NCBI GenBank assembly: GCA_010015675.1
Contig: ML976980.1
Coordinates: 226,180 to 238,522, forward strand
DNA: 12,343 bases
Direction: 5' to 3'
DNA from: Byssothecium circinans
Lineage: Eukaryota > Ascomycota > Dothideomycetes > Pleosporales > Massarinaceae
Below are positions 1-9,426 of the stretch, piece after piece. Below the pieces are notes generated by a model. The model was not told the origin of the DNA, did no database searches, and worked only from the letters and a program-made list of their open reading frames with translations. The position numbers were made by a program, and so were the translations under genes. Each line of letters starts with the position of its first letter. The stretch's first letter is position 1.

Positions 1-178
1 GTACCGTTTCTGGTCGAAACGGTATTCCTTTGGCGCGTTCGGTAAGGACGCGAGGCTTGACGTTAAAGGCTGCAGCAGCGCTTCGATAGCTTTGGAATTG
101 GCCTCTATTGTATGCGCTAAGGGCAAGCTGTAGTCTGCCTTCGTGTTGGAGTCGTTCAGACCTTTGTTGTTGAGGCAT
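1..178 (-). CDS. Fot1/pogo-like transposase, N-terminal part (partial, intact frame)
   Basis: The frame opens with ATG at 176-178 on the minus strand and stays open for 59 codons to the window edge; the rest of the protein lies outside. It begins MPQQQRSERLQHEGRLQLAL. Residues about 15-40 form a helix-turn-helix of the Psq/CENP-B type found at the start of pogo-family transposases, which binds the element's ends; an alanine-rich helix at about 33-37 precedes FNV. The start is supported because the equivalent codon is ATG in copy B (12150-12152) and ATA, a RIP change, in copy A (490-492). The three consecutive Gln codons after the start, which are TAA in copies A and B, are intact here. Family members catalyse cut-and-paste transposition with a DDE/D core, which would lie off the window. 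Whether the full gene is intact cannot be judged. Confidence 0.85.
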   Translation of the reverse strand, partial: MPQQQRSERLQHEGRLQLALSAYNRGQFQSYRSAAAAFNVKPRVLTERAKGIPFRPETV

Positions 179-217
179 TTTCGTGTTGAAGATGGAGTTG
201 GTGTTGCCAAGGAATCG

Positions 218-250
218 TGGGCGGTTCGGTGGTGTGGGCGGTTCGGTGGT
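218..250. repeat. Subterminal direct repeat of copy C (two GC-rich units)
   Basis: The unit GTGGGCGGTTCGGTGGT occurs twice in tandem directly inside the element end. RIPed versions occur at both ends of copy B (about 2741-2770 and 12195-12225) and at the 3' end of copy A (about 2218-2250), whereas copy A's 5' end has a single unit. Paired subterminal repeats in such elements commonly serve as transposase binding sites; that role is inferred here. Confidence 0.75.
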
Positions 251-261
251 GCTTTACGTTA

Positions 262-425
262 TACTTTATACTATAAATAGTAATAAGGGATTTTTGTTAA
301 ATCTAGTATAATAGCTTAAAAATAGCTATTTAAAACTAGATATAAAAGAAAAATATTAAACTTCCTACTTTTTATTAAAGATATAGTAGTAATATAGCTT
401 TACTTCTTAAAAAAAACTAGTATTA
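262..425. other. AT-rich spacer between copies C and A, no gene seen
   Basis: This stretch of 164 bases is very AT-rich with many TA steps, like other RIPed sequence here. I see no coding frame, terminal repeat or RNA gene. A short string near 308-322 (atagcttaaaaata) recurs inverted near 2310-2325 in the other flank of copy A. It could be the remains of an older element that copy A entered, but that is weak. Confidence 0.5.
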
Positions 426-489
426 ACGTGTTCTACTACTAAATAGCCTAAAATTCCTTAGCAATACTAATACTATCTTTAACGCAAAA

Positions 490-2196
490 ATACCTTAATA
501 ATACTACTCTAAATAACTCTAATATAAAGGTAGACTATAGCTTACTTTTACTATATATAATAGAGGCTAATTTACTAGCTATTAACACGCTACTAAGGCC
601 TTTAATATTAAACATTACGTTCTCTCTTAATACGCTAAAGGAATACCTTTTTACCTAGAAATAGTACTAAACTATTTAAAACTATCCTTAACTAAATAGG
701 AGACGCTTATCTTATATATCCTTAACCTTAATTTATAAGGATTTACGCCTACACTAGGCAAAGTATTAGATATAGCAAATAAACTACTAGCTAAGTAGAG
801 TAAAGAGAAGGTAAGTATTAACTAGGTAGTATAGTTTATAAACTATTTAGAATAGTTATAAACTATTTAGAACTATTTAAAGGACTATTAAAGGGTACTA
901 TAAGAAGATTCTAAAGTAGTTACTATATTATTTAAGCTTATATAAGATACTAAAGATAAGTATAACGTATATAATAAGGATATATATAACTTTAATAAGA
1001 CTAGCTTTTAGATAGGTCTTATTAGTTCTATAAAAGTAGTTATTAGCTTAGAAAGGTAAGTAAAGCCTATAATAGTTTAGCTAGGTAACTATAAGTAAGT
1101 AATAGAGATCTAAAGTATATATTTAAATAGTAAATTTACTTTACTATTCTTTATATATAAAGGACGCGTCTATATCTCTTTATAGTATTAAGAAGGTAAT
1201 ATACTATATAATTAGAAGCTCTTAGTCTTAGAGAATAAATAGACAAATAATAAGCTTAATCTTATATAGTTAAAGCACTTTAACGCGTATATAAAGGCTA
1301 AAACTATAGGCGCCTATTAGTTACTAATTTTAAATAGCTATAAAAGCTATCTAAATTAAGGTTTTAAGGATTATTATCTTAATAATAAGATTCTTACGCT
1401 TTATATACTACTATAATTATTATATATCCTCTAGCTACTTAATATAGTATACTTCTTACTACTTAAGCATAAGTACTTTAAGATTATTTAGGGCTTAGTA
1501 CGCTAATATATTTACTATATTAATAAGGAAGCGTTCTTACTTGCCTTTAAAGACTCGTTTTTAAGCGTGTTTATAGTTTAGAACTATTAAAAGGCCTTTA
1601 AAGTATTAGAGCTAGTCCCTTTAAACGCGTAGGTAGTACTTAATTACTTTAATATATATATATATACCCTACTAAGACTCCTACTACTAGAGACGCTATA
1701 GCTATTAAAAATACTAAGTAATATATATAAATTTAGCTTATAATTAAAGCTAGTACGTAATTCTATTAGTTAGTTACTATAAATAGTATAGGGTAAGCTT
1801 TTATAGCTTATTAAAAGTGCTAAGTTAATACTACATAGTAGCGCGCTAATAAAGGTGCGTATTAAAGAGCTTAAAGAGTAACTTAAGGTAGTAACTAAGT
1901 AAAAAATATATAAGTATAAGTATCTTTAGAAGGGTAGTACTATAGAGTTTAGTCTTATAGTAGACTAGATTAGTTTTAAACTATTAGAAATAGTTTAGAA
2001 CTATAAAAAAGTAAGAGTAGAAGGTAAGTTAAAGATATAATAACTAAGTATTTAATACTATAGTAACTATAGTAAGGCTAGGTATAATATAAGAACTTAC
2101 TAAGCTAATAAAGAAAGTTCTTCTAAGTTAGAGGCTAGTACTTAGTATATATTTTTAGATAGTAATATAGATAATAATAAGGATAGAGTTAAGTAA
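490..2196 (+). pseudogene. Fot1/pogo-like transposase, RIP-inactivated (copy A)
   Basis: The frame from 490 (ATA in place of ATG) to TAA at 2194-2196 is 1707 nt, 568 codons plus stop, close to other Fot1-type transposases. It has no frameshift relative to copy B but is riddled with TAG/TAA at former Gln/Trp codons. Visible parts are the N-terminal HTH, a linker with short palindromic repeats (836-886), the DDE core and a C-terminal CCHC zinc knuckle. Every catalytic Asp has become Asn: the NFDE-like motif reads NFNKTSF at 988-1008, the second Asp is AAT at 1333-1335 and the third is AAT at 1441-1443, 36 codons on (DD35D spacing). The knuckle at 2059-2100 has all four Cys/His ligands replaced by Tyr. 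It cannot encode an active enzyme. The stop was chosen because TAA sits at the same place in copies A, B and D. Confidence 0.9.
836..886 (+). repeat. Short palindromic repeats in the transposase linker (copy A)
   Basis: Near-palindromic units built on ATAGTTTATAAACTAT / TTTAGAACTATTTAAA are stacked here, between the DNA-binding and catalytic parts of the transposase. The equivalent stretch of copy B (11761-11816, minus strand) has the same arrangement, so it belongs to the family and did not arise in this copy. Confidence 0.55.
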
Positions 2197-2261
2197 GTTA
2201 GTATTACTAAGGAATTTTAGGCTATTTAGTAGTTTAGGCTATTTAGTAGTAAAATATATTA

Positions 2262-2529
2262 CCCTTTTAGGTATAGTATATTATTTTTAGAATTTTTTTA
2301 CTATAGTATTTTTAAGCTATTTAAAGTTATTTTATAGTATATTACTATTTTTAGTATACTTAGTAATCACCCCTAAATAGGTAAGTAGCTACAATAAGTA
2401 ATATTTTAACTCTATATTATTCTTTATCTCTTTTTAAGCTATACTAGTTAAGAAACTAAATTTTTTTATACTATATAAGCATAGATATATTAAGTTTTAT
2501 TTCTTAGATATTTAGAAGAAAAGGTATTA
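2262..2529. other. AT-rich spacer between copies A and D, no gene seen
   Basis: This stretch of 268 bases has the TA-rich look of RIPed DNA, apart from a short GC patch (cacccc near 2369). I find no transposon end, LTR, coding frame or RNA gene. It may be an older element mutated beyond recognition. Confidence 0.5.
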
Positions 2530-2594
2530 TAACATATTCTACTATTAAGCACGCTAAACTATTAAGCATGCTAGTTTTCCTTAGTAATACTAAC

Positions 2595-2732
2595 TTACTT
2601 AACTATATTATTATTATTATCTATATTACTATCTAAAAATATATACTAAGTACTAACCTCTAACTTAGAAGAACCCTTTTTATTAGTTTAATATATTCTT
2701 ATATTATACCTAGTCTTACTATAGTTACTATA
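2595..2732 (-). pseudogene. Transposase C-terminus of copy D, interrupted and RIPed
   Basis: On the minus strand this is the last part of the transposase, ending with the conserved TAA at 2595-2597. The zinc-knuckle region (about 2680-2730) aligns with that of copy B, but its Cys/His codons have become Tyr codons (TAT). The frame is cut at 2732, where copy B is inserted at a TA immediately beside the knuckle, and continues in 12236-12343. It is non-functional both by interruption and by RIP. Confidence 0.75.
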
Positions 2733-2795
2733 ACGTAAAGTACTACTAAACTACTTACACTACTAAACTACCTATAATTCCTTAGCAATACTAAC

Positions 2796-3745
2796 TTACT
2801 TAACTTTATTACTATTATCGTCTATATTACTACTTGACATAATAAACTGAGTACTAGCCTCTAACTTAAAAGAACCTTCTTTATCTGCTTAACACGTTCT
2901 CGCGTTATGCCTAGCTTTACCGCAGTTGCCGCAGTAGCGAACACCTAGTTATTGTACTTCGCGTTTACCTTCTACCCTTGCTCTCTTATAGTTCTAAATA
3001 GTTCTTAATGGTTTAGAACTATTCTAGTCTACTATAGGACTATACTCTATAGTACCGCCTTTTTAAAGATACTTGCGCTTGCGTGTTTTTCACTTAGTTA
3101 CTACTGCAAGTTGCTATTTAAGCTCTTTAATGCGCGCCTTTATTAGCGCGCTACTATGCAGCATTAACTTAGCGCCTTTAATGAGCTGCGAAAGCCCACC
3201 CTAAGCCGTCTGTAGTAACTAAGTAATAGAATCACGTACTAGCTTTAACTATAAGCTAAATTCGCGTATATTACTTAGTGTTCTTGATTGCTATGGCGTC
3301 TCTAGTAGTAAGGGTCCTAGTAGGGTGCGTATACGCATATTAAAGTAATTAAGCACTACCTACGCGTTTAGAGGGACTAGCCTTATTACCTTAAAGGCCT
3401 TTTAATAGTTCTAAACTATAAATACGCTTAAAAATACGTCTTTAAAGGCTAGTAGGAACGCTTCCTTATTAACGTAAAAGACGTGTTAGCGCGCTAAGTT
3501 CTAAATAGTCTTAGAGTACTTGCGCTTAAGCAGCGAGAATAACACTACATCAAGCAGCTAAAGGATGTGTAATAAGTGCGTAGGTATACAAAGCGTAATA
3601 ATTTTGTTATCCTTGCAATAATCCTTAAAATCCTAATTTAGGTAGCTTTCGTGGCTATCTAAAATTAATAACTAATAGACGCTAATAGTTCTTACCTTTG
3701 TATGCTTATTAAAGTGCTTTAACTACGTAAGACTAAGCTTATTAG
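2796..3745 (-). pseudogene. Transposase of copy B, C-terminal part (second half of split gene)
   Basis: Together with 11396-12152 this makes 1707 nt, exactly the copy A length, so no net indel has occurred. It is broken by the retrotransposon and by TAG/TAA codons. This half holds the end of the DDE core and the C-terminus. The second Asp survives as GAT at 3657-3659, followed by Ser-His-Glu. The third Asp survives at 3549-3551 in LLDVV, 36 codons away. Near the C-terminus a CCHC zinc knuckle, CGNCGKARHNARTC (C-X2-C-X4-H-X4-C), is intact at 2892-2933. Such C-terminal knuckles are known in fungal pogo-like transposases. This is the best-preserved view of the family's C-terminus in the window. 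Confidence 0.88.
3741..3745. repeat. Target-site duplication ATTAG, left of the LTR retrotransposon
   Basis: ATTAG here and at 11391-11395 flank the retrotransposon. Joining the flanks with one copy restores the transposase sequence expected from copy A (around 1241-1257), so this is a genuine insertion duplication. Confidence 0.9.
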
Positions 3746-3942
3746 TATTATAACTATAAGCCCTTTAGGTTCTAGTAGGGCTAAAGGGAGGTTAGGTAAC
3801 TAGTAGATGTATTATCTAGCTAAATTACTCCCCTATGGGGTAGTGATTTGTCTCTAAAACTATTAAATGCTATTATTAAATAAACGTGTTTCTATCTAAT
3901 CTTCTAAACTCTCTTCCTTGCCTAATTACATTAATCCTAACA
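3746..3942 (+). repeat. 5' LTR
   Basis: Starts tattataactata and ends ttaatcctaaca; ancestral TG...CA ends are likely, the first G having become A. It is 197 bp, equal to the 3' LTR. An inverted pair CCCTTTAG (3761-3768) / CTAAAGGG (3781-3788) could form a hairpin near the start, CCCCTATGGGG lies near 3831-3841, and a polyadenylation-type AATAAA is at 3879-3884. Confidence 0.93.
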
Positions 3943-3960
3943 TTTGAATCACTCTCTTCC
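3943..3960 (+). other. Putative primer-binding site, possibly self-primed
   Basis: The bases after the 5' LTR (tttgaatcactctcttcc) lack the TGG expected of a tRNA-primed site. Instead AATCACT (3947-3953) is complementary to AGTGATT inside the LTR (3842-3848). Self-priming from the 5' end of the transcript is known for Tf1/sushi-group chromoviruses. The match is only seven bases and the 3' LTR has AGCGATT, so this is tentative. Confidence 0.4.
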
Positions 3961-3992
3961 TATAAGATAGCCTAGAGAGTAAAGAAAGGATT

Positions 3993-5225
3993 ATGCCTCT
4001 TAAAAAGACTAACCGCGAAGCCTTAATAGACAGCGTTGCCACCCGCACCCACACTTAGTAGTAAGCTAAGCTTAAAGCCTAAATATAGGATAAATATTAG
4101 TTAACTTAGACTAAGTTACCTAATAATAGGGAAGGACCGTCTGGGAAGGGCCTAACTCTAACGTCTAGAATAATTCAGCTTATAAGCGGACTAGGTAGCG
4201 CTAAACCGCGCCAAATAACGCTAGTTTTAACTAAAGAAGCTATAATTACGGAACAACTTAAGGAATTAGAGCAGTGGAAGTAAAGGGAGCTTAATTATAT
4301 TAAGCTAGCTAAGCTTCTAGACTAACGCAACCGCTTTATAGCAGGTAACGTATTAGTAATCTAGGAAAAGTTAGTGCTACCTATAAAGGCTAAAGTAGTA
4401 GCTTTATCTAGCACTTATAGCTTACTACGCCTTAAGAATCTTTATATATATATAAAGAAGAACTAATAGGACTATAACCTTTAGTTTGTAAATTATAAGG
4501 GATATTTCATTAATAACCCCCTCTACTTTGTTATGGAATACTAAAAGGCGCAGTTTAGTGCTAGGTATATATTAGAAAAGTTAAAGACGTCTTAGAGGAT
4601 AGAATAAAAGTAATAAATAGAGCTAGATCTCTAATAGATAGTTACTTAGAACTATCTAGCGACTAAGATGCTTAATGCGCTAGGAACTAGCCTTAAGCGC
4701 AAGCAACGTGTAATAGAATCCTTAAAGAGATGCTATTAGAAACTAACCTAGACCCCAACGGACCTCCTTAATTATATGCGGCTGTTGTGGGAAGAAGTGG
4801 GTCTAGTAGATGAAAGAAATTAAGTATTAGAGTTTTTTAACTATTTATTAGAAACTATCAAAGATAATCTTTTTCATTAGGACGCAGAGAAGCGACTTAG
4901 CGTTCGTGATGTAGAAGAAGCAGCTAATTCAAGCTATCAGCGGCATCTTAAGAAGTAACGCCGCTAGCTAAACTAAGATAGAGCGAAGCGAGGCGCCTAG
5001 GACTAAGCGAATAACGGGGGAAACTAAAGACCCCTAAAGGCGCTAAGAAGGGGAAAAGGGCGCTAATCTTAGCTAAAAGAGGACGCTAAGCTAAATGCTA
5101 GCACTAGAACGTCTAATGTTACCTGCTATTACTATAATAAGCTAGGCTACATTAAACCTAACTATGAGGCTCTTAAGAAAGCTAAAACAAAAGGAAAAGA
5201 CACCTTAAGAAAAGGAAATAGCTAG
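3993..5225 (+). pseudogene. gag: Gag of the Ty3/gypsy element, RIP-inactivated
   Basis: The frame starts at a good ATG (3993) about 50 bases after the 5' LTR with MPLKKTNREALIDSVATRTH, then is broken only by TAG/TAA at Gln/Trp positions; I saw no TGA in it. A charged Lys/Glu-rich helical part follows, then a capsid-like segment (about 4440-4930). Near the end a CCHC zinc knuckle is recognisable at about 5121-5165: the first Cys (TGC, 5124-5126) survives while the other ligands have become Tyr, exactly what G-to-A and C-to-T changes give. Gag would form the particle and bind the element RNA. The gag stop cannot be fixed because RIP-made stops surround it; a purine-rich A stretch at about 5180-5220 lies where the shift to the -1 pol frame is expected. 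Confidence 0.85.
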
Positions 5226-8200
5226 AAGAAATAATCTCTGCTCTTCTAGCTTATATTAACCTTGTAAAAGAGACACTAGTAGAAGATCTAGGTTAGCTGC
5301 ATGACGCGTTCTATCTAAAGCCTGCGAAATTGCTAACTATTCCTGCAATAGTTAAGTCTAAAGATCTTTACGCTTTTATTAATCTAGGGTTATAGCTTAA
5401 TCTCCTTTCTACTCTAGCGGCGAAGGAATTAGAGCTAATGGTAGAACCATTAACTAAAGTCCTTATAGAGGCGGTAAATAGTTCTGCGATAATAGTCTAT
5501 AGAACAACTATAGTAGATGTAGACATAAGGGACTCTAGAGGGAAAACCTAGTCATATTATATATTATTTATAGTTATAGACCTTAATTAATATCCTATAT
5601 ATTTAGGAATGCCTTAGATGGAGTCGCATAGTCCTAAGTTAAACTTTGCAACTAAATAAATAAAGTATTAGGAAACCCTTAACTAGATAGTAGGCTAGTA
5701 CTAAAAGGTTGCAATAGAATTAGCTAAAGAGTTTAACAAGATAGTATGAAGTCCCTTAGTAGACGTTTATACTATTATTATCTATAATTTAGCCTATTTA
5801 GGCGCTATTCTGTCTAACCAGGCTTAGTAGCTAGCACGTTACGTAGATATAGCAAACGTAGGTTCTAAGGATTCTTTAGCGGAACTTATAGACTATAGCC
5901 TTTATAATATAACTATTAATCTTGAACCTAGCGCGGTTCTACCTTATTAGCCGTTATACAACCTCTTAGCGTTGGAACTTAAGCTGTTAAGGAAGTACAT
6001 TAACAAATATCTAATAAGAGGGTAGATCCGTTACTTAAAGTCACTAGCAGAGGCACCTATTTTTTTTGCGAAGAAGAAAGATAGCTTACTAAGACTATAT
6101 ATAGACTATTAGAGCTTAAATAAAGTTACTATTAAGAATTATAGTCTCTTACCCTTAATTTAGGAATCTTTAGAGAGATTATCCTAAGCTAAGTAGTTTA
6201 CGAAGCTTAATATACGCGAAGCTTACTATAAGGTAAGAATTAGGGAAGGTAATAAATAGAAGACAGCCTTCTAGACACGTTATAGACATTTTAAATATAT
6301 AGTAATGCCTTTTAGGCTAACGAACGCCTTAGCTACGTTTTAGTCCTATATTAACTATATGCTTGCGGGCCTAGTAGATGTGACGTGTATTATATACTTT
6401 AATAATATATTAATCTTCTCTAATATAGAGGAAGAACATAAGGAACACGTTTAAGAAGTTTTGCGAAGACTTTGTAAGGCGAAGCTCTTCTATAACTTAA
6501 AGAAATGTAAGTGGCATATAAAGTCTACTAAATACCTAGGGTACCTAATTATACCTAAGAGGATTTTAATTAACCTAGGACGTGTACGCACGATCTAAGA
6601 GTAGCCTATGCCGTGCATAGTACGTAATATTTGCGTTTTTATTAGCTTTCTAAACTACTACTAAAGATTTATTAAAAGTTTTAGTTAGAAAGCGCTCCTA
6701 TTAACTAAATTAACCTAAAAGGCGCTAAATGCGGCCTAAAGCGGTCTAGCTATAAAAAAGGAGGAAAGTTAGGCTCTAGACATAGGTTTAGAAGGCTAAA
6801 AAGTATAGATAAAGCTTAGAGACTTATTTATAGAAGTCCCTATTCTTACTTATTTTAAGTAGGGACGCAAGACTAAAGTAGAGATTAACGCCTCTAGTAG
6901 CGCAATAGCAGGCATTTTAAGCTAAATTATGCTAAATAATAATAGAATAAGAGAATAGAGACTAATTAACTTTTATTTAAAAAAGCTTATTATAGCTAAG
7001 TATAACTACGACACGTATGACAAAGAGCTTTTTATAATTGTTAAAAGCCTTAACTATTAGAGACATTATCTTAATAGGTAGTTCTTTAAAGTATTAATAG
7101 ACTATTATAACTTAAAGTAGTTTATAGATACTAAGGTACTAAACTACTAGCAAGTAAAATCCTACCTAGCGCTGTTAAAATTTGACTTCATCATATTACA
7201 CCGTTCTAGAGCTATAAATCCTACGGACGGCCTTTTTTACTAACCTAATTACATTACTAAGGCTACCGCACCTATAAGGAAGTAGAATGAGGACTTTATC
7301 TAACCTATGCGCAATCTACTAGGCAGATGGTAAGGGGAAGAAGGAAGTACGCTCATAAACGCTATCACGTGCAGTATAAATTAGAAGAAGGACCTGAAGC
7401 TAAAGAAGGCGATATACCATTTAAATCGCATAGAAATCGCACGACAAGAGGCTAAAAAGGCGTTAGTGGAAGACTTAGATAGTAAGAGCAACCCTAATAA
7501 CCTTAAAGACCGCATAGATATAGATAAGAAATTAAAGGAAGGCTTTAACTTAGATAGTAACGAGTTAGAATAACCCGTGCCTACTCCTACTAAAGAAGGC
7601 TAAATTAGTCTAAAATAGCTCACCTTAATTAAAAAATAAACAAAGGTAATGTAGGAGTGCTACGACTTTCCTTTAGTAGGACATTTCAGCTAGGCTCGCA
7701 CGCTTGCAAAGCTTTAGTGGAAGTATGTGTGGAAAGGTATAGTAAAGGACGTAAAAAACTACATTCATAACTACTAGCACTATAAGAAAGTAGTAGCGCG
7801 CTATTATAAGCTATATAGCCTGCTTTAACCCCTACATGTGCTTAATGCGCTATAGAAGGAAGTTATACTTAACTTTATTACTAAGTTACTTCTAAGTAAA
7901 CTTAGCGGCATTATCTATGATGCTATCTTAGTAGTAGTGTACTAATTCTCTAAAATAGCGTACTACATTCCTATAAGAGGGGATTAAGATAGAATAGACT
8001 TTACTTAATCCTTTATCTAGGAAATTATCTACTTATATAGCATGCTAGCTACTATTCTATTAGACCGTAGTTTTTTAATAAATGCGAAGCACTAGGATAC
8101 CTTTTATTACTATTTAAACTTGCGAAGGGTCCTTACGTCTACTTATTATCCTTAGACTAATAGTTAGACTAAAAGGTAGAACTAAACGCTAGAATAGTAC

Positions 8201-8962
8201 CTAAGGATTTACTATTACATTAAGTAGGACGATTAGTCTTTCTAGATCTCCCTAGTAGAGTACGCGTATAATGATAGCATGCATTTAACTACTAGTTAAA
8301 CTCTATTTTTAATTTGTTACGGTTTTACTCTATAAGGCGTAGATTGGCCTATTTAGCTACTATGTGACGGAGAATCGCCCTATAAAGAGCAGATAGCGTT
8401 ATGCTTAATTAAAATACGCGCTAGATATGCCTAAAAGATTAAGGTAGTAAATGAGTACTAGAAGCAGCTCTAAGATAAGAAGAGGCTGCCCTTAGTACTT
8501 AAGCTAAGAGATAAGGTGTATGTCTCTAGCCATTACATCAAATCCTTTCGCCTAAAAAAGAAGCTAGATTAGAAGTACCTAGGACTAGGAATAGTAGTAG
8601 AAAAGATAGGTAAGATAGCGTTCCATGTTAACCTAACTAGCGTACTAAATATTTATCTAGTCTTTTACACTTTACTTTTAGAGCCTTTTATTCCTACTAG
8701 GTTATTAAGTCACCCTAACCTCCTAGCAAGGGACATGCTGCAATAAGTAGGGAATAATGTGTACGAAGTAGAAGAACTTATTAACTAGGAATAAGATAAA
8801 GACGGTAATTAGTAATACTTAGTTAAATAGAAAGGCTATCTACTAAAGGAAAACTCCTAGGAACTAAGTATTAACATTAGTAGAAACGCCCTTAGAACGT
8901 TTTATCTTAAGAAGGGTATCGCCCCTAGACGTAGGAAAAAGGCAAGACGGTCTAATCTATAA
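5200..8962 (+). pseudogene. pol: Pol polyprotein (protease, RT, RNase H, integrase, chromodomain), RIP-inactivated
   Basis: Pol lies in the -1 frame relative to gag and keeps that frame for about 3.7 kb. In order: a protease remnant at about 5372-5410 whose D-S/T-G site now reads NLG at 5381; RT at about 5960-6700, with NIREAYYKV where a catalytic Asp is expected and YFNN instead of YFDD at 6395-6406; RNase H from about 6850, its first Asp changed to Asn at 6887-6889; integrase with an HHCC domain (about 7650-7785) whose two Cys are now Tyr, then the D,D35E core with first Asp to Asn (7871-7873), second Asp kept (8063-8065) and Glu to Lys (8171-8173); and a chromodomain at about 8756-8930 (YEVEEL...YLVK.KGY). 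Chromodomains steer such integrases to heterochromatin. TAA at 8960-8962 is the likely end, but a RIP origin cannot be excluded. Confidence 0.92.
8756..8930 (+). other. C-terminal chromodomain of pol
   Basis: The translation VYEVEELIN.E.DKDGN..YLVK.KGY followed by NS.EL and INISRNALRTF is the chromodomain pattern of chromoviruses. Trp codons of the aromatic cage and of W-E motifs now read TAG. A Lys/Arg-rich tail (about 8905-8955) follows. This places the element in the chromovirus clade. Confidence 0.85.
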
Positions 8963-8999
8963 TAAATAGCGCTAAATGATAGGCTGCCAGGACGTTAGC

Positions 9000-9014
9000 C
9001 CTAAGAAGGGGGAT
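9000..9014 (+). repeat. Internal copy of the polypurine tract sequence
   Basis: CCTAAGAAGGGGGAT occurs here, about 40 bases after pol, and again at 11177-11191 beside the 3' LTR. Its place is where the 3' polypurine tract of a chromovirus without cargo would be. The sequence following it does not resemble the LTR start. Confidence 0.75.
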
Positions 9015-9426
9015 GGTTAAATTAAAGCTAAAGCGAAACTGCTAACTAAGAACTAGTTCCCTACGCCATAAATTCCTACCTATAGGACTTAGAGAATTTC
9101 TAAGTTTCTACTAACTTACTAAAGTTCCTAAGGGATTTAGCTTAAAAAGGTACGTAGTTACAATATAGCACAATTTAGTCTAAAATAGCAAGAAGTAATA
9201 GAGATAGATCGTTTCACTGTCCTTCGTAGCTATTCTGCGGCATCCTATATTAGGAATAGTGTTTTAGCCTATTACCAAAATAATTCTACTTATTAGCCAA
9301 GGGTATCATCCTAAACTCCATAGGGAAAAGGCCTAGAAGTATTAAATCCTACTAACTCGCGCTAGATTAGCCTAGAAGGAGATAAGGGGAGACTTAATTA
9401 ACCTCCTAGAAGTTTATATCCGCCTA
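9015..9426. other. Between pol and the antisense gene: no clear gene
   Basis: About 410 bases without a secure feature. On the minus strand the last exon frame of the antisense gene could be read on past its TAG at 9427-9429, through further TAG/TAA codons only, until TGA at 9214-9216; if those stops are RIP products, the protein was about 70 residues longer. A motif AATTTAGTCTAAAATAGC near 9172-9189 is nearly identical to one in pol at 7602-7619. Confidence 0.4.

Larger units (their letters stand above)
1..259 (-). mobile_element. Fot1/pogo-like DNA transposon, copy C (5' end only, not RIPed)
   Basis: This is the 5' end of a Tc1/mariner-superfamily, Fot1/pogo-type element on the minus strand that continues past the left edge. 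Its outer end (gctttacgt, 251-259) is followed by TA at 260-261, the usual target dinucleotide. Just inside lie two direct copies of a GC-rich subterminal unit (about 218-250). The same terminal and coding sequence recurs, RIP-mutated, in copies A, B and D. Unlike those, this copy keeps CA/TG dinucleotides and Gln codons, so it has largely escaped RIP within the window. Confidence 0.88.
426..2259 (+). mobile_element. Fot1/pogo-like DNA transposon, copy A (complete, heavily RIPed)
   Basis: The element is 1834 bp, a typical Fot1-type size. It is bounded by TA at 424-425 and 2260-2261. The ends are inverted repeats: acgtgttctactactaaat at the left pairs with the right end once C-to-T and G-to-A RIP changes are allowed. 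The 5' end has one subterminal unit and the 3' end two (about 2218-2250). The end sequence differs from that of copies B and C (acgtaaag...), so A belongs with D to a sister end-type. CpA is almost absent across the whole element. Confidence 0.88.

Noticed and set aside
1651..1666. TA dinucleotide microsatellite
   Set aside because: In copy B the same place reads ATGCGTATACGCA on the transposase strand with equal length. The TA run is the product of RIP acting on that sequence, not slippage.
3829..3842. CCCCTATGGGG palindrome in the LTR as an operator
   Set aside because: It is only partly kept in the 3' LTR (CCCCTATAGGG) and there is nothing linking it to a regulator; it is mentioned only as an LTR landmark.
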